From contig JAJZEE010000013.1 of NCBI GenBank assembly GCA_021805735.1, positions 1-51,624 on the forward strand: a stretch of 51,624 nucleotides of DNA. The letters run 5' to 3'. Every line of letters starts with the position of its first letter. The first letter of the stretch is position 1. Below the pieces are notes generated by a model. It was not told the DNA's origin. It did no database searches and was given only the letters and a program-made list of their open reading frames with translations. The translations under genes and the position numbers were made by a program. The DNA comes from Bacillota bacterium (GTDB taxonomy: Bacteria > Bacillota > Bacilli > Alicyclobacillales > SLC66). This document shows positions 17,078 to 25,637 of the stretch, piece after piece.

Positions 17078-17947
17078 ATGAACAGGCGGTATCTGGGTAG
17101 TCTGTACCTGGGTCTTGCGGCGAGCATCTGGGGCGGGATGTACGTTGTCAGCAAGGTCGTCCTGCAGGTGATTGCGCCGCTCGAACTGGTCTGGCTGCGC
17201 TTTGTCGTAGCGCTGGTTGTACTCGCAGTTATAGGGGGCGTGACTCGTCAGTCCTGGCGCCTTCGTCGACGGGATATCGGGCTTGTGCTCGCCATTGGCG
17301 TAATCGGGTATGTGGCGTCGATCTGGGCGCAGTTTCTGGGAACACAGCTGTCATCGGCACAGATGGGCTCGCTGATCACATCGGCCACACCCGCTTTCAT
17401 GGTGGTGTTTGCAAGGCTGCTGCTCGGGGAACGGATCACGGGGAAAAAGGCGCTGTCCGTCGCTCTTGCGACTTTCGGAGTGCTGCTGATTGTCGGTCTC
17501 GGAAATGTCAGTCCGTCCTATCGTTTGGGCGGGTTGGTGCTTGCAGTGGCGGCGCTCACATGGGCGCTCATGTCGGTGCTCGTAAAACGTGTGTCTGAGG
17601 GGTGCTCGCTGATTGTCGTGACGACATACGCGATGCTGGTCGCAACGGTGATCATCAGTCCGGCTGCCTTGCCGCACATGAACACAGTGATCCTTACGGT
17701 CCTATCGCGTCCAGTGCTTTGGGCGGGTGTCCTGTATGTGGGGATCGTGTCAACGGCGGGCGCATTTTTCCTGTGGAACAAGGGGCTGCAAATGGTCGAC
17801 GCGGCGACGGGCGGTCTGTACTTTTTCTTTCAGCCGCTCGTGGGAACCCTGCTAGGCTGGCTGGTGCTTGGAGAGCAGGTGGGGCTCGCATTTTGGGCGG
17901 GCGCTGGCCTGATATTGGCAGGCGTGGTGCTTGCCATCAGAGAATGA
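17078..17947 (+). CDS. EamA/DMT-family transporter
   Basis: 289 aa, ten predicted membrane segments in two EamA repeats. The first begins YLGLAASIWGGMYVVSKVV, with the usual Pro-containing stretch VIAPLELVWLRF. The start is ATG 17078, seven bases after GGAGGG; ATG 17060 would place that site inside the coding region. The family exports or imports amino acids, nucleotide sugars or drugs; this member's substrate is not evident. The preceding 189 nt contain a small CCTGCC-AGA-GGCAGG hairpin (about 17034-17048) but no gene I can support. Confidence 0.87.
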   Translation: MNRRYLGSLYLGLAASIWGGMYVVSKVVLQVIAPLELVWLRFVVALVVLAVIGGVTRQSWRLRRRDIGLVLAIGVIGYVASIWAQFLGTQLSSAQMGSLITSATPAFMVVFARLLLGERITGKKALSVALATFGVLLIVGLGNVSPSYRLGGLVLAVAALTWALMSVLVKRVSEGCSLIVVTTYAMLVATVIISPAALPHMNTVILTVLSRPVLWAGVLYVGIVSTAGAFFLWNKGLQMVDAATGGLYFFFQPLVGTLLGWLVLGEQVGLAFWAGAGLILAGVVLAIRE

Positions 17948-17966
17948 ACACCAGAGAATAAAAACG

Positions 17967-17997
17967 TGGGAGAGCGGTTGCAACGTCTGCTCTCCCA
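17967..17997. other. 9-bp perfect hairpin between the EamA and YbaK genes
   Basis: TGGGAGAGC and GCTCTCCCA flank a 13-nt loop. Read on the minus strand it is followed by CGTTTTT, as in an intrinsic terminator facing left; read on the plus strand it stands 24 nt before the YbaK start codon. It may separate the two genes or act on the leader of the second. Confidence 0.45.
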
Positions 17998-18021
17998 AGT
18001 GATGCACTGGAGGAATGTCAG

Positions 18022-18495
18022 ATGGCATACAAAGAGAGCGCCGACCGTGTGCAGAATGCACTACGGGAGCAGGGTTTTACAAATGAAGTCGTGGAGTTGC
18101 CAGACAGTACCCGAACCGCAGCCGAAGCGGCGCAGGCAGTGGGCTGTGAGGCGGCACAGATTGCGAAGTCCCTGATCTTTCGCCTGGCAGAGAGCGGGAA
18201 ACCGCTGCTTGTCATCGCAAGTGGCGTGAATCGGGTTGACGAGAATCTCATGGCGCAATGGATCGGGGAAACGCTCGCTAAAGCGGATGCCGATTTTGTC
18301 CGCGAACATACGGGCTTTGTCATTGGCGGTGTGCCGCCCATCGGCCATCGTGAGCGAATACAGGCGGTTATCGACGAGGACCTGTTTCGCTATGAGCTGA
18401 TTTGGGCGGCGGCTGGCCATCCCAAGGCGGTGTTTCGCCTGACGCCTGCAGAACTCAAACGGATGACAGATGGAACCGTGATGTCCGTCAAATGA
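18022..18495 (+). CDS. YbaK/EbsC-family aminoacyl-tRNA deacylase
   Basis: 157 aa covering the whole YbaK fold. The conserved Lys sits in QIAKSLIF and the substrate-loop pattern in IGGVPPIGH. The family hydrolyses mischarged tRNA (for example Cys-tRNA-Pro or Ala-tRNA-Pro) as a free-standing editing enzyme; the exact mischarged tRNA cannot be told from the sequence. A GGAGGAATGTCAG leader immediately precedes ATG 18022. It stands alone on the plus strand and converges with adaA. Confidence 0.88.
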   Translation: MAYKESADRVQNALREQGFTNEVVELPDSTRTAAEAAQAVGCEAAQIAKSLIFRLAESGKPLLVIASGVNRVDENLMAQWIGETLAKADADFVREHTGFVIGGVPPIGHRERIQAVIDEDLFRYELIWAAAGHPKAVFRLTPAELKRMTDGTVMSVK

Positions 18496-18554
18496 ATTCT
18501 CACAGTGGGGGGCCTGTTCGTGTTTGAGTCCATTTCTTTGGTAGCGAAACCGCG

Positions 18555-19109
18555 CTAACGCGTGCGGGCTTGATGGGTCAGGCGATATTCACTCGGCGTA
18601 CATCCGGTTTCTTTCAGAAATACGCTCGAAAAGTGGGCGCCGCTGCGGAACCCAGCCGCCAGAGCGATGTCGGTGATAGAGTCAGAGGCGCCGAGGAGTT
18701 CTTGCCTCGCAACCTGTAGTCTCCTGGCCAACAGGGCTTTCGCTGGGGATGTGTTAGTTGCCCTTGAGAACATGCGCTGAACATGGTAGGGGCTCATGTA
18801 CAATTCTTCGCCAAACCGTGCAAGCGTCCATGGTTCCGCATATCGTCTGTCGATCAGTTCGTTGATCCGAACGGCGATCTCAGTGTCCGCGTACCACTTG
18901 GGCTCCTCAGGCTTACACCGTTTGCAGGCCCGAAAGCCCTTGTTCCGGGCTTCATCCACACTGTGAAAGAAACGTACATTCTCCTGTCGTGGATCCCTCG
19001 AACGGCAGGAGGGTTTGCAAAAAATTGTGGTCGTGACGACGCCGTAGTAAAAGACGCTGTCAAATCGCTGGTCACAGTTGACAACTGCTTGCCACCATGT
19101 TTCGTTCAT
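18555..19109 (-). CDS. adaA: AdaA-type methylphosphotriester-DNA methyltransferase and AraC-family activator
   Basis: 184 aa. The N-terminal Ada metal-binding domain has the four zinc cysteines: Cys31 and Cys35 in IFCKPSCRSR, Cys62 and Cys65 in RACKRCKPEEP. Cys31 is the expected methyl acceptor. Residues 80-180 carry the two helix-turn-helices of an AraC domain (ITDIALAAGFRSGAHFSSVFLKETG). Methylation of the first Cys by damaged phosphate backbone turns the protein into a transcription activator. The start ATG 19109 fits the domain boundary and a GAGGGTG site. The separate alkylguanine transferase is encoded 32 kb away (50831-51355), giving a split AdaA/AdaB arrangement as in Bacillus but unlinked. 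Confidence 0.88.
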   Translation of the reverse strand: MNETWWQAVVNCDQRFDSVFYYGVVTTTIFCKPSCRSRDPRQENVRFFHSVDEARNKGFRACKRCKPEEPKWYADTEIAVRINELIDRRYAEPWTLARFGEELYMSPYHVQRMFSRATNTSPAKALLARRLQVARQELLGASDSITDIALAAGFRSGAHFSSVFLKETGCTPSEYRLTHQARTR

Positions 19110-19267
19110 CTCATCACCCTCAGCCCGATTATATACGGACACGGTCGGCAGGGAAACGCCGCTTGAGGGAGGGGGCAAGAATTTGAAAGCCTCCGGCCAT
19201 GGCGCCATGGTACAACAGGTGCAGAAAATGCGCGATGCGCTTGTGCAGACGCCTGGAGGGTATAAGC

Positions 19268-20557
19268 ATGTCCAAACAATTTGAACGCTCGATTTCCGTG
19301 TGGCAGGGCATGGCGCTTTACACGGGAGCGGTGGTCGGATCGGGCATTCTCATTCTTCCCGGCATGACCGCAGGAGTGGCGGGTAACAATGCCCTTTTGT
19401 CGTGGCTCGGCATGGTTGTGCTCAGCATTCCGCTTGCGTTCACGTTTGCCATCCTGGCGCGTGAATTTCCGAGTGCGGGGGGAGTCTCGACATTTGTCGA
19501 GAAGGCGTTCGGTCGCTACATGGGGGCGCTGATCGGATGGTTTTACTTTATGGCCGCTGCCGCAGGACAGTTTATTGTTCCGCTCACCGGTGGAATCTAC
19601 GTGGCTTATGCGTATCATCTCCCTTCATGGGCCGCGTTTGTGACGGCAAGCGCTTTGCTGATGGGCGCGGTGACGAGCAACTACTTCGGGCTGCGAACCA
19701 GCGGCAAGGTGCAGGTCGCCGTCAGCGGATTGGTCATTTTTATATTGCTGTCCGTCATCATTCTGGCGATCCCGCATATTGGCGCAGTGCATCTGACGCC
19801 GAAGGAACCCTTGCGACACCTGTCTTCCATCGGCGCCGGGGCCATGATGATCTTTTGGTCATTCTTTGGCTGGGAGGCCATCACGAGTCTGGCTCCCGAG
19901 TTCAAAAACCCGGAGCGGGATATTGTCCGTTCCACCATTGGCGCCCTCGTTATCGTAGGCGTTCTGTATCTCGGGATTGCTGGTGCGGTTGTCGGTACAC
20001 ACGCCTATTCATCAGGCGTTACGACGTTGGGCAAGGCGATGAACAGCGCTTCTCTGGCGCAGGTGATGAGCCAGTTCGTCGGCAGCAGTGGTGGGAAATT
20101 CACAGCCATCCTGGCACTTCTCATTTGCCTTGGCACAACCAATGCATTTGTCGCGAGCATCAGCCGTCTGGCGTACTCACTGTCGCATGAACGGCTGGCT
20201 CCTTCGTGGCTTGACTCCATCGACGAACACAGGGCCACGCCCCAACGCGCGGTGTTGTTGGTTGGCGCACTGGCCGGCGCGGGACTCGCCTTGACAGGAG
20301 TACTCCATCTCGGCATGAACCAGTTGGTGTACATTCCAAACTCACTTGGCATCGCCACCTATGTCATGGGAACGGCGGCGGGAGTGAAGCTGCTCACATC
20401 TTGGACAGGGAAAGCAGCCTCAGGGATTGCCTGTGTGCTGTGCATATCCGCATATCCTTTTGTTGGGGCGGCCATTTGGATTCCAGTCACGGTCGGCGCC
20501 GCGTGTGCTCTGTATGTCTCCTTACGGGGGCAACACGAGCGCAGATCCCTGCACTGA
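19268..20557 (+). CDS. APC-superfamily amino acid permease
   Basis: 429 aa, 12 predicted membrane segments. The first helix carries the substrate- and ion-binding unwound motif, GAVVGSGILILPG. ATG 19268 has GGAGG eight bases upstream; longer in-frame starts (19199) overlap the divergent adaA leader. It probably takes up an amino acid or polyamine in symport with protons or by exchange. A T-rich terminator begins at the stop codon, so it is a single-gene unit. Substrate not identifiable. Confidence 0.87.
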   Translation: MSKQFERSISVWQGMALYTGAVVGSGILILPGMTAGVAGNNALLSWLGMVVLSIPLAFTFAILAREFPSAGGVSTFVEKAFGRYMGALIGWFYFMAAAAGQFIVPLTGGIYVAYAYHLPSWAAFVTASALLMGAVTSNYFGLRTSGKVQVAVSGLVIFILLSVIILAIPHIGAVHLTPKEPLRHLSSIGAGAMMIFWSFFGWEAITSLAPEFKNPERDIVRSTIGALVIVGVLYLGIAGAVVGTHAYSSGVTTLGKAMNSASLAQVMSQFVGSSGGKFTAILALLICLGTTNAFVASISRLAYSLSHERLAPSWLDSIDEHRATPQRAVLLVGALAGAGLALTGVLHLGMNQLVYIPNSLGIATYVMGTAAGVKLLTSWTGKAASGIACVLCISAYPFVGAAIWIPVTVGAACALYVSLRGQHERRSLH

Positions 20558-20588
20558 CTCTGGGAGCAGAAACAGAGAGGTCTTTTTT
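20556..20588 (+). terminator. Intrinsic terminator after the APC permease gene
   Basis: Imperfect stem GACTCTG / CAGAGAGGTC followed by a run of six T (20583-20588). The stem starts within the permease stop codon. Confidence 0.55.
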
Positions 20589-21337
20589 ACAGACACCAGG
20601 GGTTTGATCGTTCTGCCTATCGTTGAAGCGGAAGGTCAACGGGAAGGTCGTCATTCAGGACAATGCCACCTTCATCTGTGACGGATCGATCGAATTTCAC
20701 GCATCCCTTGGTGGATGAACGGCGTGAAGCCCGTGTTACGTTCATGGCCGAAGAGGCCGACTTGGGCCGGGGGCTGCGCCTACAGACAACAGTTCCCGAA
20801 TGCTAAGGCCTCTTCTGCGCAAACAGGTAGATAGGCTCTCTGGTACGTGCCTTGCCTATGAATCCCCCATGGACAAGCGTCCCGTGAATCCATGCGGAAG
20901 ATGAGCTTGACTCGGCTTGTGCGCCATACAATCCCTCCCTCTTCACTGTATAGTTCTTCTCGGGTTCCGACAAGAAGATGTTGACAGATTGAATAAAACC
21001 GCGCAAACGCAGATAGCCATGTGAGGCGGATGCTCAAGACCTTGCGACGTGGAAATTTCAATTGGATCGAGATGTCGCTCATGCAGCGATTGTCAAGTTG
21101 GAGCTTGTTTTTTTGATCCTCGATTCGTTAACGGCAACGCTTAAGTACTGACGGACAGGGATAAGGAGCGTTGCGTTCACAGTTTCAGAATGCCATGGCA
21201 CTTCTCCCCTGCGTTATGAATGCTACGGATATGGAAAGAATACAAATATAGAGTAAGTCATGAAACGAGCGTCTTACCAACGCATGAAGGGAAGTGTTAT
21301 AATGACAGACAAGAAGGAAGTGGGGGAGGAAGATTCA
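20589..21337. other. Long intergenic stretch with decayed coding fragments
   Basis: No intact gene is supported here. Plus-strand text at about 20700-20805 reads in one frame as VDERREARVTFMAEEADLGRG and then stops, with no plausible start. 20780-21082 on the minus strand carries a frameshifted ORF described separately. The last 150 nt should hold the promoter of the antitoxin gene. It looks like gene decay. Confidence 0.4.
20780..21082 (-). pseudogene. Possible frameshifted small gene, unrecognised
   Basis: The minus-strand frame from ATG 21082 reads MSDISIQLKFPRRKVLSIRL and onwards for 100 codons, but its second half looks unnatural. Switching frame at the T-run near 20998 gives a more protein-like continuation, IQSVNIFLSEPEKNYTVKRE and on to REPIYLFAQKRP with a stop at about 20803. 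The combined product would be about 91 residues. No family is recognised. It may be a degraded gene, or neither frame may be real. Confidence 0.25.
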
Positions 21338-21739
21338 ATGACCACGGCGCCAGATACGATCAAGAAGGGAAACATGAAGCGAAAAGATCGCCGCATGGCT
21401 CCGCTGCGGGTTCGCCGGAACACATCCGGTCGGCTGGTGTCGGCAGCAAAGGCAGGCGGAGCGCGGGCTTCCAGCGTTCTTTCCAGTCGTGGACAGATTG
21501 TCATTCCAATCGAAATCCGGAATGTGCTGAAAGCAGAAAAAGGAGATCGCGTTGTCTTCCGCGCACTTGACGATCATACGATGGTCGTGCGAATTGAAAA
21601 AAAACCAACGTCTGACGATCTCTTCGGGATCCTGAAGGCGAAAGTTCAGCCAGCAATGCGCAATCGCGACTGGGATGAAATCCGTCAGATCGCTCAAAAT
21701 CGCAAAGCAGAAGAATATCCGGCAAGGGGACATGAGTAA
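21338..21739 (+). CDS. AbrB/MazE-type antitoxin of a PIN toxin-antitoxin pair
   Basis: A SpoVT/AbrB swapped-hairpin DNA-binding domain (SSRGQIVIPIEIRNVLKAEK then GDRVVF) preceded by a basic N-terminal extension and followed by an acidic/basic tail that probably wraps the toxin. I prefer ATG 21338 (133 aa) because GGGGGAGG lies eight bases upstream; ATG 21302 and ATG 21260 are alternatives. Its TAA stop is followed directly by the GTG start of the PIN gene, so expression is coupled. Antitoxins of this kind neutralise the nuclease and, with it, repress their own promoter. The extension is longer than in most AbrB antitoxins. Confidence 0.82.
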   Translation: MTTAPDTIKKGNMKRKDRRMAPLRVRRNTSGRLVSAAKAGGARASSVLSSRGQIVIPIEIRNVLKAEKGDRVVFRALDDHTMVVRIEKKPTSDDLFGILKAKVQPAMRNRDWDEIRQIAQNRKAEEYPARGHE

Positions 21740-22174
21740 GTGACGACGGCTGCAGCGCCCGTTGTGTGGCTTGATACCAATGTGATATTTCGATACCTGT
21801 TGAATGACCATGACGATCACTCCCCCAAGTCGGCGGCCCTGGTGAAAAAGGCAGAGCGCGGACAAATCAAACTCAGGCTGTCCATGGTTATCGCCATGGA
21901 ATGCTGTGACACCATGCGCCATGCGATGAGCATTGACAAGCAGGACATTTCTAAAGCCATGCTCAAATTCATGGACCTCGACGGCGTCGAAACCGAGGAA
22001 AAGACAGTCATGGTTGAGGCTTTTACTCGATTCGGCCAGGAGAGGCAAGTTGACTTTGTCGATGCGTACCTCGCTGCGTATGCAAAGACCAAGAAGCCGG
22101 CGCACATCGTCACTTTTAATGCAAAGGATTTCCGCGTGGACAAGTTGACAGTGAGTCGACCTGACGAACTGTGA
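21740..22174 (+). CDS. PIN-domain ribonuclease toxin
   Basis: 144 aa. The acidic active-site residues are visible: the first Asp in VWLDTNVIFRYLL, a middle Glu in AMECCDTM, and the C-terminal Asp pair in VDFVDAYLAAYA; HIVTFNAKDF is the usual final strand. The length is normal for VapC-like toxins. These Mg-dependent RNases cut tRNA or other RNA and halt growth when the antitoxin is lost. It starts at GTG 21740, immediately after the antitoxin stop. A fragment of an unrelated nuclease gene (Uma2) lies just downstream. Confidence 0.86.
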   Translation: MTTAAAPVVWLDTNVIFRYLLNDHDDHSPKSAALVKKAERGQIKLRLSMVIAMECCDTMRHAMSIDKQDISKAMLKFMDLDGVETEEKTVMVEAFTRFGQERQVDFVDAYLAAYAKTKKPAHIVTFNAKDFRVDKLTVSRPDEL

Positions 22175-22206
22175 TCTGAATGTGATGCGGAAGAGAACGG
22201 AAGATA

Positions 22207-22338
22207 ATGGATGGCAAAGACATGCCGAAGGCCGGAGCCGGAGAACTCTTTGAACGCTATGAAGTGATTGACGACATTATCTACGACATGTCGCCGCCGC
22301 CTGTTCGAAAAATATCGAACATGATATATTTGATATAA
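22207..22338 (+). pseudogene. Uma2-family endonuclease, N-terminal fragment
   Basis: A 43-codon frame from ATG 22207 contains RYEVIDDIIYDMSPPPVRK, which closely matches the N-terminal substrate strand of Uma2/DUF820 PD-(D/E)XK nucleases (usual form YEVIDGVIYDMSP). It then ends at an early TAA in A/T-rich DNA. Full-length members are about 180-200 aa, so only the first quarter is left. It probably marks a deletion or insertion scar between the PIN toxin and the ArsR gene. Confidence 0.6.
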
Positions 22339-22400
22339 AGTTCATGAGATACATTTTGGAGACAAAGCTGCTGAGAACAAGATCTGGAGGAGTGATTTGC

Positions 22401-23468
22401 ATGCCTGCGGTGAACTTGACAGCGCAACAGGATACATACGAAATCGTGGTCACATGCTCTCCCGTCTATGAATGCGCGTTAGGCGTTGCGGCTTACACCT
22501 GGCCGGCGATGGTGGATAAACTGGAGAGAAATCCGGAACAGTGGCAAGCGATGATTGCCACTGCGTCATCACAGACCAGAGCGGAGGTCAATCTCGCAGG
22601 CAAGGTCCATACCTGGCGCAGTTTGCTGTTTCTGGCCCATCGGTGCCCTGATTTGTCCACTATTTCGCTAACCGCTCACGTTTCCTATTTCAGTGAGTGG
22701 ATGTCCACGTTGGGAACGGCTATTTCCGCACTGGCTGCGCCGTACTTGGGGGAACGGAACGAGGAGAGACTTGAAGCGGCTTTGGCAGGCGACGAGAAAG
22801 TACGAACGGAGCTATTGCGAGACTTCCGGGAAGATCCATTGGTTCTTCCCAACTTGCAATATCTGCTTGCCACTTCGCCCGAGCAAATCGGGCTGCATCT
22901 TCGCCGACTCTTGCTCGGGTGGTATGAAGCAATGCCACACAAGGAAGCAGTGCTGGAGGCCCTGGAGTCCGATCGAGAAGCTGTAGAACAACTTGTCGCC
23001 ACAATGTCTCCCACCGAACTTGTGCGACGCGCCACAAACGGGACCGAACTGCAACCAGAACCGATGATCAGGCGGATATGGCTGGCGCCGCAGATCTCCT
23101 ATCGACCGTTTACCATTTTCAATCGAATGCCGGAGACCGGCATCTATTACTATCCTGTCGCCGACGAACGGATGCCCGGTCAACGCGAGCATCAGTCAGC
23201 GCTTCAGGTGGCTAATCTTCACAAGGCGGTCGGGGATGTGCATCGGGTGAGGATTCTTCAGTTGCTCCACCGCTCGCCGCGGTCAGTGACGGAACTCGGT
23301 CAGTTGCTCGATTTGGCGAAATCGACCGCCCATCACCATTTGTTGCTGCTTCGCAGCGCTGGATTGGTGCGGACGGAGAATGGTGTATACAAGTTGGAAG
23401 CAAAGAACGTCGGGCGATTGGGACCGCGTTTGGCGGAGTATGTCGGGCTGGAAGGTGAATGGTCATGA
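22401..23468 (+). CDS. ArsR-type winged-helix regulator with large N-terminal domain
   Basis: 355 aa, much longer than classical ArsR (about 100 aa). The last 90 residues are the winged helix: LHKAVGDVHRVRILQLL, then SVTELGQLLDLAKSTAHHHL and LLLRSAGLVR. The first 250 residues are an alpha-helical domain of the kind fused to ArsR in Bacillota; its ligand is unknown and no metal-binding Cys cluster is seen. ATG 22401 has GGAGGAG eight bases upstream. Its stop overlaps the start of the MFS gene (ATGA), so it probably controls that transporter. An A/T-rich dyad at about 22311-22336 (TATCGAACA and TTTGATATA) is a candidate operator. Confidence 0.83.
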   Translation: MPAVNLTAQQDTYEIVVTCSPVYECALGVAAYTWPAMVDKLERNPEQWQAMIATASSQTRAEVNLAGKVHTWRSLLFLAHRCPDLSTISLTAHVSYFSEWMSTLGTAISALAAPYLGERNEERLEAALAGDEKVRTELLRDFREDPLVLPNLQYLLATSPEQIGLHLRRLLLGWYEAMPHKEAVLEALESDREAVEQLVATMSPTELVRRATNGTELQPEPMIRRIWLAPQISYRPFTIFNRMPETGIYYYPVADERMPGQREHQSALQVANLHKAVGDVHRVRILQLLHRSPRSVTELGQLLDLAKSTAHHHLLLLRSAGLVRTENGVYKLEAKNVGRLGPRLAEYVGLEGEWS

Positions 23469-24772
23469 TATCCGGGGTAGCTCCGTATCGAAGAAAACTC
23501 CTCCTGTCATATCCGGAGTTTTGGCTTTGGTTCATCGGCGAAACCGTGTCGTCCTTGGGAACCAATGTATCCGTGATTGCGATCCCGTGGTTGGTTCTCG
23601 TGATCACGCACTCAGCCCTGCAATCCAGCCTGACCATCGCCCTCGAATTTGTGCCGTATCTATTCTTTTCTGTCATAGCGGGAGCGATGGCTGACAGATG
23701 GAACAGAAAAAGTCTGCTGATCTGGACAAATGTGCTTCGCGCCCTGATTTTGTTCAGTCTGCCTTTGTTGTACGAGGCACGCCACTTGAGCATGATGGAT
23801 ATTTACGCCGCATCATTTTTGAACGCCGCGATTTCTGTCTGGTTCAACGCCGCGAAATCGTCGGTTCTTCCGAGGGTGCTGCCGTCCGATGCCATTCACC
23901 AGGGTAACAGCCTCATGCAATGGGGAAACGCCGTTGCAGCGATGGTCGGTCCCACGCTCGGTGGAGCGCTGATGGCCGTGATGCCCGTGGCATGGGCGTT
24001 GTCGTTCGACGCACTATCGTATCTGATCGCGGGGCTGCTTGTCTGGTTTATCAAGACACCGCTGCAGGCGGCTCGCAGCAGCCGTGATACGCGGCCTGAT
24101 CGCTCGTTGGTTGGCTTGCGTTTTCTTCTTTGCGATCCCATGCTTCGCAGCAGTACGTTCATCATGTCGATTTCGAACTTCGCCAATTTTGCTTCATTTT
24201 CGATTCTCGTTTTTTACAGTCGAGACGTGCTTCATTTATCTGCAGGGTGGACGGCCGTCATTCTGGGGGCGTTCGGGGCGGGACTGTTTGTTGGCTCTGT
24301 AGGCAGTTCCATGGTGAGTGACCGGTTCCGAAGCGGAAGCGTGATGCTGACGAGCCGCTTTTTGTCCCTTGTGCCTTCGCTTCTGTTCGCGACCGTTGCC
24401 TCGCCATACGGTCTTGTCATCGCAGCGGCCTTGAATGGCGTTTGGATGGTGCTGTGGAATGTGCAATCGGCGTCTTTTCGCCAGTTGCATGTGCCAGATG
24501 TTATCCGGGGTCGGGTAACCAGTGTCCATTCGATGCTGGCGTGGATCATGATTCCCGTTGGATCGACGGTCGGCGGGTTCCTGGCGCAGCGTTTCGGATG
24601 CATTGTTGTGTTTGGCATGGCTGTCAGTTTGCAGGGATTGAATTTGATCCTGATGTGGCGCAGCCCTTTAAGGAAATTGGGCGTCAAGGCGACCCTGCCC
24701 GAAGGGTATCGACTTGTGCATGTGAATGGTGAGCCGCGGGAAGCGTCGGGTAAAGCAGTCAAGGAGATTTGA
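23465..24772 (+). CDS. MFS drug-efflux-like transporter
   Basis: 435 aa, about 12 membrane segments. The motif A region after segment 2 reads GAMADRWNRKSLLIW, and ETVSSLGTNVSVIAIPWLVL opens the protein, as in MFS3/MDR-like exporters of Bacillota. The start is ATG 23465, overlapping the ArsR stop by four bases; ATG 23459 is in frame but leaves too little room after GGAAGG. Co-translation with the regulator suggests substrate-induced efflux. The substrate is unknown. It converges with the ABC-2 operon. Confidence 0.87.
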   Translation: MISGVAPYRRKLLLSYPEFWLWFIGETVSSLGTNVSVIAIPWLVLVITHSALQSSLTIALEFVPYLFFSVIAGAMADRWNRKSLLIWTNVLRALILFSLPLLYEARHLSMMDIYAASFLNAAISVWFNAAKSSVLPRVLPSDAIHQGNSLMQWGNAVAAMVGPTLGGALMAVMPVAWALSFDALSYLIAGLLVWFIKTPLQAARSSRDTRPDRSLVGLRFLLCDPMLRSSTFIMSISNFANFASFSILVFYSRDVLHLSAGWTAVILGAFGAGLFVGSVGSSMVSDRFRSGSVMLTSRFLSLVPSLLFATVASPYGLVIAAALNGVWMVLWNVQSASFRQLHVPDVIRGRVTSVHSMLAWIMIPVGSTVGGFLAQRFGCIVVFGMAVSLQGLNLILMWRSPLRKLGVKATLPEGYRLVHVNGEPREASGKAVKEI

Positions 24773-24836
24773 CGGCTAATCCTCCAAGCCCTCTGCGCGG
24801 TGGAAACCGTTTTGGCGCCTGCGGTCGCACAACATG

Positions 24837-25637
24837 CTACTGCTTCCCCCACAGCGCTCCGCGATTGACGGCCCGCAATGTCACGTTGGCCACAGCGGCC
24901 GATATGATCCAGAGCATCACTACACATAGCGTTCCCTGCCATAATAGAGACGCCCGGAAAGCGCCGAATGAAAACGCATCCTTCATAAGCGTGACAGGGT
25001 AATAGATCGGATCCAGCAACCCGATCGCCTGCATGAGAGGAGGCAACGAGGAAACACGGTACCACGGGGCCGAGAAAAAGGTCAACAACGCAGAAATCAC
25101 AAACGTGTAGTCTGTGCGTTTGGAGACGAGCGACAGGGCTGCAAAGATCATGGACAGACCATAACTGATGACAATGCCAAACGCGAACGCCAGTACAAAG
25201 TAGTTCAAATGAATGGGCGCGAAACGAAGGTATGCATAGATCAGGATGAATGTGAGAAGGTACTTGACGCTCTCCTCCATCGTGGCAAAGAGGGGTCGCG
25301 AGATGAAGATGATCCACCGTTTTACAGGTGTCAGAAACAACGCCTGCAGCGTCAGTTGACGGATTTCCCCGACAATCTCGAACGTGGACGCAACCGAGAT
25401 GTTGGCGCACCACAAGGCGACCGGCAGAGCGACCAAGATCAGTGACGAGCCGCTATTCCCCAGCCCGTTCGGGTACAGTTTGGAGAGTAGCCAAAACGGC
25501 AGCGTTTCAATGATCGGCTGCAAAACAGACACGAACGTGTTGAGCGGATAGCGAAACAGCTCATGCCATATGCGCCACACAAACGCACGAATAACCGCCA
25601 TGGACTCCCTGATTTCAATACTTGGATATTTGAGCAT
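24837..25637 (-). CDS. ABC-2 type transporter permease (second subunit)
   Basis: About 266 aa with six predicted membrane segments. An amphipathic N-terminus (RAFVWRIWHELFRYP) precedes segment 1, and the conserved mid-protein region (VGEIRQLTLQALFLTPVKRW) is the coupling segment seen in ABC-2 permeases of the NodJ/DrrB type. ATG 25637 overlaps the end of the first permease by 23 bases; ATG 25601, 14 nt after that stop, is an alternative. It is the third gene of the ATPase-permease-permease unit. The cargo is unknown. Confidence 0.8.
   Translation of the reverse strand: MLKYPSIEIRESMAVIRAFVWRIWHELFRYPLNTFVSVLQPIIETLPFWLLSKLYPNGLGNSGSSLILVALPVALWCANISVASTFEIVGEIRQLTLQALFLTPVKRWIIFISRPLFATMEESVKYLLTFILIYAYLRFAPIHLNYFVLAFAFGIVISYGLSMIFAALSLVSKRTDYTFVISALLTFFSAPWYRVSSLPPLMQAIGLLDPIYYPVTLMKDAFSFGAFRASLLWQGTLCVVMLWIISAAVANVTLRAVNRGALWGKQ

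Noticed and set aside
24232-25413. 393-codon minus-strand frame across the MFS/ABC-2 junction
   Set aside because: It crosses two well-supported genes, has improbable composition (many His and Cys) and no recognisable domain.
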